A DNA stretch of 64,000 nucleotides from Eubacteriaceae bacterium (lineage in GTDB: Bacteria; Bacillota; Clostridia; Lachnospirales; Lachnospiraceae), in assembly GCA_902362875.1 (NCBI GenBank), contig CABIYF010000003.1, forward strand, positions 1 through 64,000, in the 5' to 3' direction. Under the pieces are notes generated by a model. It saw only the letters and a program-made list of their open reading frames with translations. It did not search any database and was not told the origin of the DNA. Below, one piece after another: positions 28,001 to 35,927 of the stretch; positions within the stretch are counted from its first letter, which is position 1, and every line of letters begins with the position of its first letter. Position numbers and translations under genes: made by a program.

Positions 28001-28892
28001 GCATCAGCTAGACCGGGTAATTGATGATATTAGTGCCGTGATCGAATCAAAAATGAGCCAGAAACATTTGTATTTTACAAAACAGATTGAATTGGTTCAT
28101 CATACATTTATATGTGATGAATTAAGGATCAATCAGATTCTGGTAAACTTTTTGAGCAATGCAGTTAAATATTGTGATGATGGCGGTTGTGTAACGTTGA
28201 TCGTTAAGGAGACTTGTAAAGATGACAGACATTCTGATCTCTATTTTGCAGTCAAAGATGATGGATGTGGAATTGCAAAGAACAAACAGGAGATTATTTT
28301 CCAGCGGTTTGAACAGGCGGATAATTCAGATCTGGCAAGAAGACAGGGAACAGGACTTGGACTTGCGATCAGTAATCGTTTGGTACATATGATGGATTCA
28401 GAGATTGAGCTTGAGAGTGAATTAGGAAAGGGAAGCACATTTGGATTCCATGTCACGTTAGAGATTGCAAAGGAACAATACAACACAAAGAATGCCAAGC
28501 AAGAATCTTTGAATACAGAAGGAAAGAGAATTCTGGTTGTAGAAGATAATGATCTGAATATGGAAATTATCACTACATTGTTAGAAGATTATAAGATCAT
28601 CGTGGAACCAGCATATAACGGAAAAGAAGCAGTAGACAAGGTAAAAGCAAGTCCTCCGGGATATTATGATCTGGTATTTATGGATATTATGATGTCGGTT
28701 ATGGATGGAAAGGAAGCAGCAAGGGAGATTCGAAAACTGCCTCGCAAAGACTGTCAGGAACTGCCGATCATTGCAATGAGTGCGAATGCATTTGATGAAG
28801 ATGTCAAACAGTCTCTGGAAAGTGGGATGAATGGACATTTATCAAAACCGATCGATATGAGGAAATTAGAAGAAGTTCTGTCACAAATTTAA
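25011..28892 (+). CDS. Multidomain hybrid histidine kinase (Cache, PAS, degenerate GGDEF, GAF-like, HisKA, HATPase, REC)
   Basis: 1293 residues from a GTG after AGGGAGACG. TM1 at about 10-33, an extracytoplasmic Cache-like sensor (about 40-365), TM2 (about 378-397) and a PAS domain (about 453-566). Next a GGDEF-like domain (about 596-730) has RGNAGK instead of GGDEF, so it is catalytically dead. A GAF-like region (about 763-916) precedes HisKA with FLARMSHEIRTPMNG near 926-940, the HATPase domain (DDGCGIAK, GTGLGLAIS), and a C-terminal receiver with VFMDIMM phospho-acceptor Asp. No output domain is present, so a phosphotransfer partner or another regulator must exist elsewhere. It is co-transcribed with the upstream binding protein. 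Confidence 0.92.
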   Translation: MKKKRSLLQIMLIPMLLIVLIQGIIPFVTLVFSGIKTSLEENTIQMDEHMVEKNQVVLQNDMNEKWRSIYKESDGLNAKLKQFLQTQNSDMNHFLSSEQMQKKYIQKTFPQLLSTLQYNTTSGVFLILANDKDVTQKADYQGFFVRDFDPQTKTASNTDLMMEKGDKAISHSCDISLDTPWTTNFHFEGNGQRAADDFYYQPYMAALKHKNSKMEDLGYWSKPFVLEDNYLDDHKMITYSVPLEYDGEIYGVLGVEISMDYLGSYYSVHDLDTARNAGYALAVEHSNGKYETISGKGSLYDASIRNGRTLKLEQQGEQGLYKVRDAAVGKQEIYAITKPLKLYSNNVPYQDTKWVLCGFVTENSIYGLGNQVYIRIIEAVLGSTICAVLLLYILVRYVTKPVYSLVESVRQRVKGIHEYGSSDIREIDELHGVIEKLTDAQKEAEERLLEEKERYKIAVETSNDMFFTYRKKDGILEIVNSEGFDGIWDCRNHPEYLRNECIHPDDQKKVFDSFKGDEKKLDIEFRLRQSVGADYKWVNLTGSVMKDENGDYNRVVACVHNIQQHKMLEEAQKNKQIMDSTTKFYRLEHGINEIISMQEMKDRSVLSVLEIDQFMKLNQKYGLVFGDLLLERLAKIIRRQCIDRNIYDAVYIRGNAGKVLIWLPNRDETDMKALLNEIREAFKMIVHKDYQILNFKAGISRTDKTEDVWEVVKQAEKALQSAQEKQINNLCYEDLTEEQKIIPEDMKIDERPPFEKLKEMSLSSLALNLFDRSGDMKVTLDMLALKLQEVCGLYNIVITTFNKEYLVNSLFYQWKDEDKLQNTGIVHCNATQYMQFIQTNIKQKILPVTYKERQEPVIAEFVKEYDGMIFHMVDDGEYSGSIVFIGVDRKYIYGEKEQKQLEEISAIIQNRINLQRHDLLAQAKSDFLARMSHEIRTPMNGIIGMTEIALREDQGEEKRTDCLRKIQSSSTYLLGILNDILDMSKIESGKMQLVKGEHQLDRVIDDISAVIESKMSQKHLYFTKQIELVHHTFICDELRINQILVNFLSNAVKYCDDGGCVTLIVKETCKDDRHSDLYFAVKDDGCGIAKNKQEIIFQRFEQADNSDLARRQGTGLGLAISNRLVHMMDSEIELESELGKGSTFGFHVTLEIAKEQYNTKNAKQESLNTEGKRILVVEDNDLNMEIITTLLEDYKIIVEPAYNGKEAVDKVKASPPGYYDLVFMDIMMSVMDGKEAAREIRKLPRKDCQELPIIAMSANAFDEDVKQSLESGMNGHLSKPIDMRKLEEVLSQI

Positions 28893-28900
28893 TCTTATGA

Positions 28901-28939
28901 AAAACTACATGTCAATTTGAGATATGTAGTTTTTTTTTT
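28901..28939 (+). terminator. Intrinsic terminator after the hybrid kinase
   Basis: AAAACTACAT (28901-28910) pairs with ATGTAGTTTT (28924-28933), running into a T tract of ten. Confidence 0.9.
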
Positions 28940-29017
28940 CGTACTTTCTTCTTAAAAACAGGTATGTTACAATACTATGAGTTGTATATTAACAAATAAC
29001 AGGAGAAAGAGGTAGCA

Positions 29018-29887
29018 ATGCTGAATTTTATCAGAGGATTTTGTATGGCATTAGCTGACAGTGTTCCGGGTGTATCTGGTGGAACGGTTGCGTTTTTACT
29101 AGGTTTTTATGATAAGTTTATCACATCACTCGATCATTTAATGTCAGGAACAAAAGAAGAAAGAATCGAAGCAGTTAAATTTTTAATAAGAATTGGTATC
29201 GGATGGGTGATCGGAATGGGAGCCGCAGTTTCTGTTCTGGCAAGCATTTTTGATGACAAGATCTATGAGATCAGTTCCTTATTCTTAGGACTTATCATTT
29301 TTGCGATCCCAATGATCTGCAAAGAAGAAAAGGATTCCTTAAAAGGAAAGTACCAGAATGCAGTATGGATGATCGTTGGAGTTGTTCTTGTTGCAGCAAT
29401 CACATATTTTAATCCGGTATCTGGAAAAGGTATCAGTGTCAGTGTAGAACATTTAAATATCACACTGGGAATTTATATCTTTGCAGTTGCAATGGTAGCG
29501 ATTTCAGCTATGGTGCTTCCTGGAATTTCAGGATCAACGATGCTTCTGATCTTTGGATTATACGTTCCAGTGATCACAGCGGTCAAAGAAGTAATGCATT
29601 TAAACCTGTCTTATTTTCCAGTCGTTGTGATCTTCGGACTTGGAGTTTTAACAGGAATTGCACTGGTAATTAAACTGATCAAACGAGCCCTCGAAAATCA
29701 TCGTTCTGCAATGATCTATTTTGTGCTTGGAATGATGATCGGATCTTTATATGCGATCGTTATGGGACCAACAACATTGGAAAATATAAAGGCAGCTATG
29801 ACACTTCATACATTCCATCCAGTATTTTTCATCATTGGAATCGCAGTCGTATTCGGACTTGAGAAGATCAAAGCAATCTCAGAATAA
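29018..29887 (+). CDS. DUF368 membrane protein, polyprenyl-phosphate translocase (PopT-like)
   Basis: 289 residues with about 8-9 membrane helices and two copies of a proline/glycine re-entrant motif: ADSVPGVSGGTVAFLLGFY near residue 12 and VLPGISGSTMLLIFGLY near 167. This duplicated motif defines DUF368, members of which have been shown to recycle undecaprenyl phosphate across the membrane. It stands alone between two terminators. Confidence 0.88.
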   Translation: MLNFIRGFCMALADSVPGVSGGTVAFLLGFYDKFITSLDHLMSGTKEERIEAVKFLIRIGIGWVIGMGAAVSVLASIFDDKIYEISSLFLGLIIFAIPMICKEEKDSLKGKYQNAVWMIVGVVLVAAITYFNPVSGKGISVSVEHLNITLGIYIFAVAMVAISAMVLPGISGSTMLLIFGLYVPVITAVKEVMHLNLSYFPVVVIFGLGVLTGIALVIKLIKRALENHRSAMIYFVLGMMIGSLYAIVMGPTTLENIKAAMTLHTFHPVFFIIGIAVVFGLEKIKAISE

Positions 29888-29919
29888 GATGAGAGATCAT
29901 ACAATTTAAAATGAAAAGA

Positions 29920-29957
29920 AGAAGTATTGCATAATCATTTGCGGTGCTTCTTTTTCT
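29920..29957 (+). terminator. Intrinsic terminator after the DUF368 gene
   Basis: AGAAGTATTGC (29920-29930) pairs with GCGGTGCTTCT (29941-29951). All three non-Watson-Crick positions are G-U on the transcript, and TTTTTCTTT follows. Confidence 0.75.
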
Positions 29958-30082
29958 TTGCCAGAAATTAGCAGAAACATTCACAGTTTTGACATAATCC
30001 TGTGATAGAATAATATCAACAAAATGAAAAAAGGTGTTTGTTAGTAAACAGTATGAAAATAAAAGCAGGAGGAAGATATAAG

Positions 30083-30763
30083 GTGAGTGAATTAAAGATA
30101 TTAGTTGTTGATGATGAAAGCAGAATGCGAAAACTTGTCAAAGACTTTCTGACAAGAGCAGGCTATCAGGTGTTAGAGGCACAGGACGGAGAAGAAGCGG
30201 TTGATACCTTTTATTCTACAAAGGGAATCAATCTGCTGGTATTGGATGTTATGATGCCGAAGATGGACGGATGGGAAGTTGTGAAAGAGATTCGAAAGGT
30301 ATCTAAGGTTCCGATCATCATGCTGACAGCAAAAGATCAGGAACAGGATGAACTGCTTGGATTTGAACTTGGAGTGGATGAATATATTTCCAAACCATTT
30401 AGTCCAAAGATTTTGGTAGCCAGAGTAGAAGCTATTTTAAGAAGAACTGTCCAGACAGATGGAGAACAGTTAGAGGCTGGAGGAATTGTTATGGATGTCG
30501 GAGGACATCACGTATCAATTGACGGCAAAGGAATCAATTTAAGTTACAAGGAATTTGAGTTACTGCAGTATTTCATGTCCAATCAGGGAAGAGCATTAAC
30601 AAGAGAAAGCATTCTAAATCAGGTATGGAATTACGATTATTTTGGAGATGCAAGAACGATTGATACTCATGTGAAGAAATTAAGAAGCAAACTTGGAGAG
30701 AAAGGTTCCTATATTCACACAATCTGGGGAATGGGATACAAATTCGAGGTTGAAGAGAATTGA
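30083..30763 (+). CDS. OmpR/PhoB-family response regulator
   Basis: 226 residues from a GTG at 30083, chosen because AGGAGG lies 10 nt upstream (30067-30072) while upstream in-frame starts lack a ribosome site. Receiver domain VVDDESRM, phospho-acceptor Asp in LVLDVMMPKMDGW, and Lys in YISKPFS. C-terminal winged helix with DARTIDTHVKKLRSKLG. It partners the kinase immediately downstream (4-bp overlap); target genes are not indicated. Confidence 0.93.
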   Translation: MSELKILVVDDESRMRKLVKDFLTRAGYQVLEAQDGEEAVDTFYSTKGINLLVLDVMMPKMDGWEVVKEIRKVSKVPIIMLTAKDQEQDELLGFELGVDEYISKPFSPKILVARVEAILRRTVQTDGEQLEAGGIVMDVGGHHVSIDGKGINLSYKEFELLQYFMSNQGRALTRESILNQVWNYDYFGDARTIDTHVKKLRSKLGEKGSYIHTIWGMGYKFEVEEN

Positions 30764-32238
30764 AAAAGAAATTACTAAAAAATCAATCGGTCAGAGTTAA
30801 GATGACACTGATGCTAATCATTATCATGACATCCGTGATCGCATTGTCTGTTCTGGTGAATCTGACAATGTTAAAGACGTATTATACAGTCAAAGAAAAG
30901 AAAACGATCAAGGAATCCTATGTGCATCTTCAGAAAATATTTAAGAAAGACACGGTTCGTGAAAATGAAGTTGATGAGATTGCCAAGAAATACAACTACA
31001 GAATCATGATCAGTAATTCGACAGGAAGCCGTGCATATAGTTCTGAAGGTCAAAACAGTGTAATGTACAAAGGATTGTGGAATATTATGAACAACAATCT
31101 GGATAAGATCAGTGATGAGATCAACAAACAAGGATATGCGATCATGACAAATTCCAACAAGAGTATGGGAACAAGTATTAACCTGATTGGATATCTGGAT
31201 GGTGATTTTACAGTGATCATTAGTACTCCAATGGAGAGTATTCAGACGAGTGCAAGATTATCCGGACAGTTTACGATGTATGTCGGCCTGATCCTGATCA
31301 TATGTGGTGCGATCGCTATGTATTTATACAGCCGCCAGTTTACAAAACCAATTGAAGATATGGCTAAGGCAGCGAATCAGATGTCGCATCTTGATTTTGA
31401 TATGAAGGTACCAACGGGATCAGATGATGAACTTGGAAGACTTGGAAACAGTATCAATGAGTTATCATCAAAGCTTGAATTAACGATTTCAGAACTAAAA
31501 ACAGCAAACAACGAACTTCAAAAAGATATTGAGCAGAAAGTCCAGATCGATGAGATGAGAAAAGAGTTCTTATCTCATGTATCTCATGAGTTAAAGACAC
31601 CGATCGCACTGATCCAGGGATACTCAGAAGGACTAAAAGACAATATTCTGGATGATGAGGAAAGCAAGGAATTTTATTGTGATGTCATTGCGGATGAAGC
31701 AAAGAAGATGAACCGCATGGTTCAGAAGCTTCTTACATTAAATCAGATCGAATTCGGAAATAATCAGGTGAATATGGAACGATTTGATATTACCGAGATG
31801 ATCCGAAACATGGTAGAGTCAAGCAAGATTCTTGTGGAAAAGCAAGGTGTTACAATTATTTTTGACGAGCCGGAGATGCATGTGTGGGCAGATGAATTCA
31901 TGATCGAAGAGGTTGTGAATAACTATTTGAGCAACGCAAGAAATCATGTTACAGATGGAGGAATCATCAAGGTCAGCTACTGTCAGAATGGAAACAATCT
32001 GAGAGTAAAAGTATTTAATACAGGAAATCATATTCCACAGGAAGATATTGATAAGCTGTGGGTAAAATTCTATAAAGTTGACAAGGCAAGAACAAGAGAA
32101 TATGGAGGAAGCGGAATCGGTCTTTCTATTGTGGAGGCAACAATGAAAGCTCATGGAAGGGATTATGGAGTTGCCAATGTAGAGGGCGGCGTAGAATTCT
32201 ATTTTGAAGTAGAATCTGCAGATTCACAAACTGTATGA
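30760..32238 (+). CDS. Membrane sensor histidine kinase
   Basis: 492 residues from a TTG overlapping the regulator's stop codon. TM1 about 17-38, an extracytoplasmic loop of about 125 residues, TM2 about 165-188, then HAMP (YSRQFTKPIEDMAKAANQM), HisKA with FLSHVSHELKTPIALIQGYSEGL, and HATPase with NNYLSNARNHV and GGSGIGLSIV. It forms a standard two-component pair with the preceding gene. The rare TTG start implies translational coupling. Confidence 0.92.
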   Translation: MKKKLLKNQSVRVKMTLMLIIIMTSVIALSVLVNLTMLKTYYTVKEKKTIKESYVHLQKIFKKDTVRENEVDEIAKKYNYRIMISNSTGSRAYSSEGQNSVMYKGLWNIMNNNLDKISDEINKQGYAIMTNSNKSMGTSINLIGYLDGDFTVIISTPMESIQTSARLSGQFTMYVGLILIICGAIAMYLYSRQFTKPIEDMAKAANQMSHLDFDMKVPTGSDDELGRLGNSINELSSKLELTISELKTANNELQKDIEQKVQIDEMRKEFLSHVSHELKTPIALIQGYSEGLKDNILDDEESKEFYCDVIADEAKKMNRMVQKLLTLNQIEFGNNQVNMERFDITEMIRNMVESSKILVEKQGVTIIFDEPEMHVWADEFMIEEVVNNYLSNARNHVTDGGIIKVSYCQNGNNLRVKVFNTGNHIPQEDIDKLWVKFYKVDKARTREYGGSGIGLSIVEATMKAHGRDYGVANVEGGVEFYFEVESADSQTV

Positions 32239-32318
32239 TCTTAAATTATGCACAGAATAAAAATGATACAGACAAGAAAACGATTCTTGTGGTATGATAT
32301 AGAAAGAATGTAAGCAGG

Positions 32319-32342
32319 GGAAATCAGTGAAAACTGATTTCC
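32319..32342 (+). other. Perfect 10-bp hairpin with GAAA tetraloop in the leader of the sirtuin-like gene
   Basis: GGAAATCAGT-GAAA-ACTGATTTCC at 32319-32342 followed by TTTCGC. The T run is short, so it is either a weak terminator of the two-component operon or a leader structure of the downstream gene, which starts at 32377. Confidence 0.5.
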
Positions 32343-32376
32343 TTTCGCAAATAGGATAAAAAAGGATGAAAGAAAT

Positions 32377-33156
32377 ATGTTAAAAGATTACAAAGACCAG
32401 ATTCAGGATGCAGACCTTGTATTAGTCGGAATCGGAAGAGAATTACGTGCAGACCGCGTGATCGATTTTAAGAAAGAGGTCACAAATGAACACTACCAGA
32501 ATCTGATCGGCAAAGATGATGAAGATTCCAAGTGGATGAGAAAGGTTTATGAGAGAGAATATTTATTATCCATGAAAGAGACAGATCTGTTCAAAGAATT
32601 AGAAGAAGTCTTAGAAGGAAAAGAATATTTTGTAGTGACAAGCAATGATGATGGATTATTATATCATACTCATTTAAAGAAAGATCACGTCACAGCACCA
32701 TGTGGCAACGGAGACTTCTTCCAGTGCAGTGCGCCATGTGATGAACAGCTTTATCCAGCAAACTTAGGACTTAGAGATTTAATTGACTATTATGAGAAAA
32801 CAGGAAAGATCGAACATCTGGAATGTCCTAAGTGTGGCAAACAATTAATCTTTAATGTCCGTACAGAAGAGACAAAATCTATCTATATCGAAGGAGCTTA
32901 CCTAAATTCATGGGCAAGTTACACAAAATGGCTTCAAAACACTTTAAATAAAAAGCTTTTTATATTAGAATTAGGAGAAGGTTTTGAAGTTCCAAGTTTG
33001 TTCCGCTGGCCTTTCGAGAAGATGGCATTCTACAATGAGAAAGCAACTTTCGTAAGAGTCCATCATTCACTATACCAGATCGGAAAAGAGATCAAAGAAA
33101 AAGGAATCGGGATCAAGATGGACAGCCGTGACTTTTTAAACATAGCACACGAATAG
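32377..33156 (+). CDS. Sir2-like protein related to SirTM (class M) sirtuins
   Basis: 259 residues. Rossmann-like N terminus (ADLVLVGIGRELRADRVIDF), a TSNDD segment at about 88-92 matching the NxD NAD motif, and a zinc module with Cys117, Cys121, Cys150 and Cys153 (FQCSAPC and CPKCG). The stretch after the NxD motif aligns without gaps to what I recall of streptococcal SirTM (FQCSKPC), and the residue at the catalytic His/Gln position is here Cys109-Gly110. SirTMs remove or add ADP-ribose on lipoylated GcvH-like proteins, but no macrodomain or lipoate ligase gene is nearby. It is 12 bp upstream of hisH, likely co-transcribed. Function is uncertain. Confidence 0.7.
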   Translation: MLKDYKDQIQDADLVLVGIGRELRADRVIDFKKEVTNEHYQNLIGKDDEDSKWMRKVYEREYLLSMKETDLFKELEEVLEGKEYFVVTSNDDGLLYHTHLKKDHVTAPCGNGDFFQCSAPCDEQLYPANLGLRDLIDYYEKTGKIEHLECPKCGKQLIFNVRTEETKSIYIEGAYLNSWASYTKWLQNTLNKKLFILELGEGFEVPSLFRWPFEKMAFYNEKATFVRVHHSLYQIGKEIKEKGIGIKMDSRDFLNIAHE

Positions 33157-33168
33157 AGGAGACAGCCT

Positions 33169-33774
33169 ATGATAGCGATTATCGATTATGATGCAGGAAA
33201 TATCAAAAGTGTTGAAAAGGCACTGAATTACCTCGGAGAAGAAGCAATCATCACAAGGGATCACGATGAGATTGTAAACAGCGATAAAGTCATTCTTCCG
33301 GGCGTTGGAGCGTTTGCAGATGCGATGGAGAAGATCCGTCATTATGGATTAGAAGATACGATTCATGAAGTCGTGGATAAGAACATTCCATTTTTAGGAA
33401 TCTGCCTTGGTTTACAGTTAATGTTTGAATCCAGTGATGAAGGTCCGGGAGTCAAAGGACTTGGATTATTACCAGGAAAGATCTTAAGAATTCCAAAGAG
33501 CGGAGATTTAAAGATTCCTCATATGGGATGGAATAATATTAAAGTCAAAGAAGGTTCCAGATTATTCAAAGGACTTCCAGACAATCCTTATGTATATTTT
33601 GTACATTCTTACTATCTTCAGGCAGACGATGAAGATATCGTAGCAGCAACAACCGAATATGGTGTGAAGATTCACGCAGCAGTAGAGAAAGACAATATCT
33701 TTGCCTGCCAGTTCCATCCGGAAAAGAGCAGCACCGTAGGACTACAGATTTTAAAGAACTTCGTTTCACTATAG
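33169..33774 (+). CDS. hisH: Imidazole glycerol phosphate synthase, glutaminase subunit
   Basis: 201 residues. Class I amidotransferase with oxyanion/nucleophile GICLGLQLM and the His-Glu pair in CQFHPEKSS. It supplies ammonia to HisF, encoded 12 bp downstream, to make IGP and AICAR in histidine synthesis. The rest of the his operon is absent from this window. Confidence 0.95.
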   Translation: MIAIIDYDAGNIKSVEKALNYLGEEAIITRDHDEIVNSDKVILPGVGAFADAMEKIRHYGLEDTIHEVVDKNIPFLGICLGLQLMFESSDEGPGVKGLGLLPGKILRIPKSGDLKIPHMGWNNIKVKEGSRLFKGLPDNPYVYFVHSYYLQADDEDIVAATTEYGVKIHAAVEKDNIFACQFHPEKSSTVGLQILKNFVSL

Positions 33775-33786
33775 GAGGAATTGGCT

Positions 33787-34548
33787 ATGCATACAAAGAG
33801 AATTATCCCATGCTTGGATGTCAAAGCAGGACGCGTTGTAAAAGGTGTAAATTTCGTCAATCTGATCGATGCCGGAGACCCGGTAGAGATCGCAGCCGCA
33901 TATGACAAAGCAGGCGCAGACGAACTTGTATTCTTAGATATCACAGCATCATCTGATGCAAGAAATATCATGATCGATATGGTAAGAAAAGTCGCAGAGA
34001 AGGTATTTATTCCATTTACAGTAGGTGGCGGAATTCGTACCGTTGATGATTTTAAGGCAATCCTGCGAGAAGGAGCGGATAAGATTTCCATTAACTCCTC
34101 AGCGATCAACACACCAAACCTGATCAACGATGCCGCAGACAAATTCGGAAGCCAGTGCGTCGTCGTAGCGATCGATGCTAAAAGAAGAGCCGATGGAAGC
34201 GGCTGGAATGTATACAAGAATGGTGGAAGAATCGACGTAGGTCTGGATGCCGTAGAATGGGCGATGGAAGCAAACCGCCGCGGGGCAGGAGAAATCCTGT
34301 TAACAAGCATGGACTGCGACGGAACGAAAGCAGGATATGACAATGAACTGACAAGAATCATTGCAGAGAATGTTGATATTCCAGTGATCGCATCCGGTGG
34401 TGCAGGGAAGAAAGAACATTTCTATGATACACTGACAGAAGGAAAAGCAGATGCAGCATTGGCGGCTTCACTGTTCCATTTTAATGAGTTGAAGATATCT
34501 GATCTGAAGGAATATTTGGATCAGAGAGGGATAAGTGTTCGAAGATAG
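33787..34548 (+). CDS. hisF: Imidazole glycerol phosphate synthase, cyclase subunit
   Basis: 253 residues; the ATG at 33787 lies 7 nt after AGGAGG, so the in-frame TTG at 33781 is not the start. TIM barrel with catalytic Asp in [12 protein letters not shown] and the second Asp in [14 protein letters not shown], phosphate loops FTVGGGIRT and [11 protein letters not shown]. It pairs with HisH upstream and a terminator follows. Confidence 0.96.
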   Translation: MHTKRIIPCLDVKAGRVVKGVNFVNLIDAGDPVEIAAAYDKAGADELVFLDITASSDARNIMIDMVRKVAEKVFIPFTVGGGIRTVDDFKAILREGADKISINSSAINTPNLINDAADKFGSQCVVVAIDAKRRADGSGWNVYKNGGRIDVGLDAVEWAMEANRRGAGEILLTSMDCDGTKAGYDNELTRIIAENVDIPVIASGGAGKKEHFYDTLTEGKADAALAASLFHFNELKISDLKEYLDQRGISVRR

Positions 34549-34573
34549 AATATTATAATTTGATGATGAGGAA

Positions 34574-34607
34574 AGAAGACTCTTTTGTGGGGGAGTCTTC
34601 TTTTTTT
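34574..34607 (+). terminator. Intrinsic terminator after hisF
   Basis: AGAAGACTC (34574-34582) pairs with GAGTCTTCT (34593-34601), followed by seven T. Confidence 0.9.
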
Positions 34608-34691
34608 ACATAATATAATTGTAAAATATTGACAGGGTCGGGCAAATGTGTTTTAATTACATAAAATACAAATATTTACACAAATAAAATA

Positions 34692-34720
34692 TTGACACCA
34701 AATACGACACCAAATATAAT
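34692..34720 (+). promoter_or_regulatory. Fully consensus promoter of hicAB with overlapping direct repeat
   Basis: TTGACA (34692-34697), 17-bp spacer and TATAAT (34715-34720) match the sigma-A consensus exactly. The spacer carries GACACCAAATA twice in direct orientation (34694-34704 and 34706-34716), overlapping both hexamers, a likely operator for the HicB repressor. The 12-mer AAAATATTGACA also occurs upstream at 34623-34634. Confidence 0.75.
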
Positions 34721-34739
34721 AAAAGAAAGGAAAATACAA

Positions 34740-34997
34740 ATGTCAAAATGGGATAAATTAATCGCACGTATTTGCAATTTATCGAAGGATCTTCGGTTTA
34801 TAGAATTGCAAAAAGTATTAGAAACTTATGGATACAGGATGGATGCGCCAAGAGGTGGAAGTAGTCACTATACATTTAGAAAACAAGGGAAAAATCCGAT
34901 TACAATACCAAAGCATGAACCAATCAAAAAAGTATATGTGTTAATGGTAAGAAAAGTTGTAGAAAGTGAGGAAAGAGAAAATGAAAACGCTGAATGA
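34740..34997 (+). CDS. hicA: HicA-family mRNA interferase toxin
   Basis: 85 residues from the ATG at 34740 behind GAAAGGAAAA. The dsRBD-like fold pattern FIELQKVLETYGYRMDAPRGGSSHYTFRK contains the conserved catalytic His of the GSSHYTF motif, followed by ITIPKHEPIKKVYV. HicA proteins cleave mRNA and are held in check by HicB. It overlaps hicB by 17 bp. The C-terminal tail SEERENENAE is not part of the domain. Confidence 0.88.
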   Translation: MSKWDKLIARICNLSKDLRFIELQKVLETYGYRMDAPRGGSSHYTFRKQGKNPITIPKHEPIKKVYVLMVRKVVESEERENENAE

Positions 34998-35343
34998 GTA
35001 TATGAGTATGTCATATAAGATGGAAATTGTAGAAGATCAAGATGAAGGCGGATTTGTAATATCTTATCCAGATTTACCAGGGTGTATTACATGTGGAGAA
35101 ACGATAGAGAGTGCACTACAGAATGCAAAAGATGCCAAAAGAGAGTGGATTAGAGCGGCATTAGAAGAGGGAATAGAAATTTATGAACCAGATAGTTTAG
35201 AAAAGTATTCAGGACAATTTAAATTAAGAATACCACGAAGTCTGCACAGATCATTGGCAGAACATTCACAGCGAGAAGGGATTAGTATGAACCAATATTG
35301 TGTGTATTTACTTTCGAAAAATGATGTAATGTATTCTAAATAA
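34981..35343 (+). CDS. hicB: HicB-family antitoxin with ribbon-helix-helix domain
   Basis: 120 residues from the ATG at 34981 after GAGGAAAGAG. N-terminal partial RNase-H-like HicB fold (YKMEIVEDQDEGGFVISYPDLPGCITCGET) that binds the toxin, and a C-terminal RHH domain (FKLRIPRSLHRSLAEHSQREGISMNQYCVYLL) that should bind the hic promoter. Translationally coupled with hicA. Confidence 0.9.
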   Translation: MKTLNEYMSMSYKMEIVEDQDEGGFVISYPDLPGCITCGETIESALQNAKDAKREWIRAALEEGIEIYEPDSLEKYSGQFKLRIPRSLHRSLAEHSQREGISMNQYCVYLLSKNDVMYSK

Positions 35344-35362
35344 AAAACAAAGGAGAAAAGAA

Positions 35363-35782
35363 ATGAGTATCAAAACAGAAAAAGCAGCACAAAACCACCA
35401 GAAAGGCTACAACTGTGCCCAAGCAGTTGCCTGTGCATTTAGTGAAGAAATGGAAATCGATGAAACAATCATCTTCAAGATGATGGAAGGACACGGTTTA
35501 GGTATGGGCTGCATGGAAGGAACATGTGGAGCTATCACGGGGGCTGTTGCAGTGATCGGTGCCCTGAAAAGCTGTGGAAACATCGAGAAACCAGTTTCCA
35601 AAGCAGCAACCTACAAACTCTCAGGAGAACTTGTAAAACGCTTTCAAGAGAAGAATAAAGCAACTAGATGCAAAGATTTAAAAGGCGTTGAAACAGGAAA
35701 AGTTCTAAGATCCTGTCCAGGCTGTATTGAAGATGCAACAGCAATTCTGGAAGAAATTTTAGCTGAATTAGCGGAAAAATAA
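35363..35782 (+). CDS. C_GCAxxG_C_C family redox-type protein
   Basis: 139 residues with the family cysteine signature: YNCAQAV, MGCMEGTCGAITGA, CKDL and SCPGCIEDA. The spaced cysteines suggest a redox or Fe-S/metal role, and the family is annotated as probable redox-active. It is convergent with the dehydratase activase, sharing a bidirectional terminator, and is 19 bp behind hicB. An intrinsic function for this family is not established. Confidence 0.88.
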   Translation: MSIKTEKAAQNHQKGYNCAQAVACAFSEEMEIDETIIFKMMEGHGLGMGCMEGTCGAITGAVAVIGALKSCGNIEKPVSKAATYKLSGELVKRFQEKNKATRCKDLKGVETGKVLRSCPGCIEDATAILEEILAELAEK

Positions 35783-35843
35783 TCCAATCAATAAATTAAA
35801 ATTTTAAGTTATTAAGAAATTAAAAACAAATAAGCTTAAAATC

Positions 35844-35899
35844 AAAAAGAACCATGTTACAAACATAGAAAAATATCTATGCTGTAACATGGTCTTTTT
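35844..35899. terminator. Bidirectional terminator between convergent genes
   Basis: ACCATGTTACA (35851-35861) pairs with TGTAACATGGT (35883-35893), with an inner CATAGA/TCTATG stem. A-rich sequence lies on the left and CTTTTTATTT on the right, so it should work in both directions. Confidence 0.85.
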
Positions 35900-35927
35900 A
35901 TTTATTATATCATGAACAATAAAAATC

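Noticed and set aside
33672..34361. 229-codon open frame antisense to hisH/hisF
   Set aside because: It mirrors two certain genes in the opposite strand; serine/proline/isoleucine-rich composition is typical of an antisense shadow.
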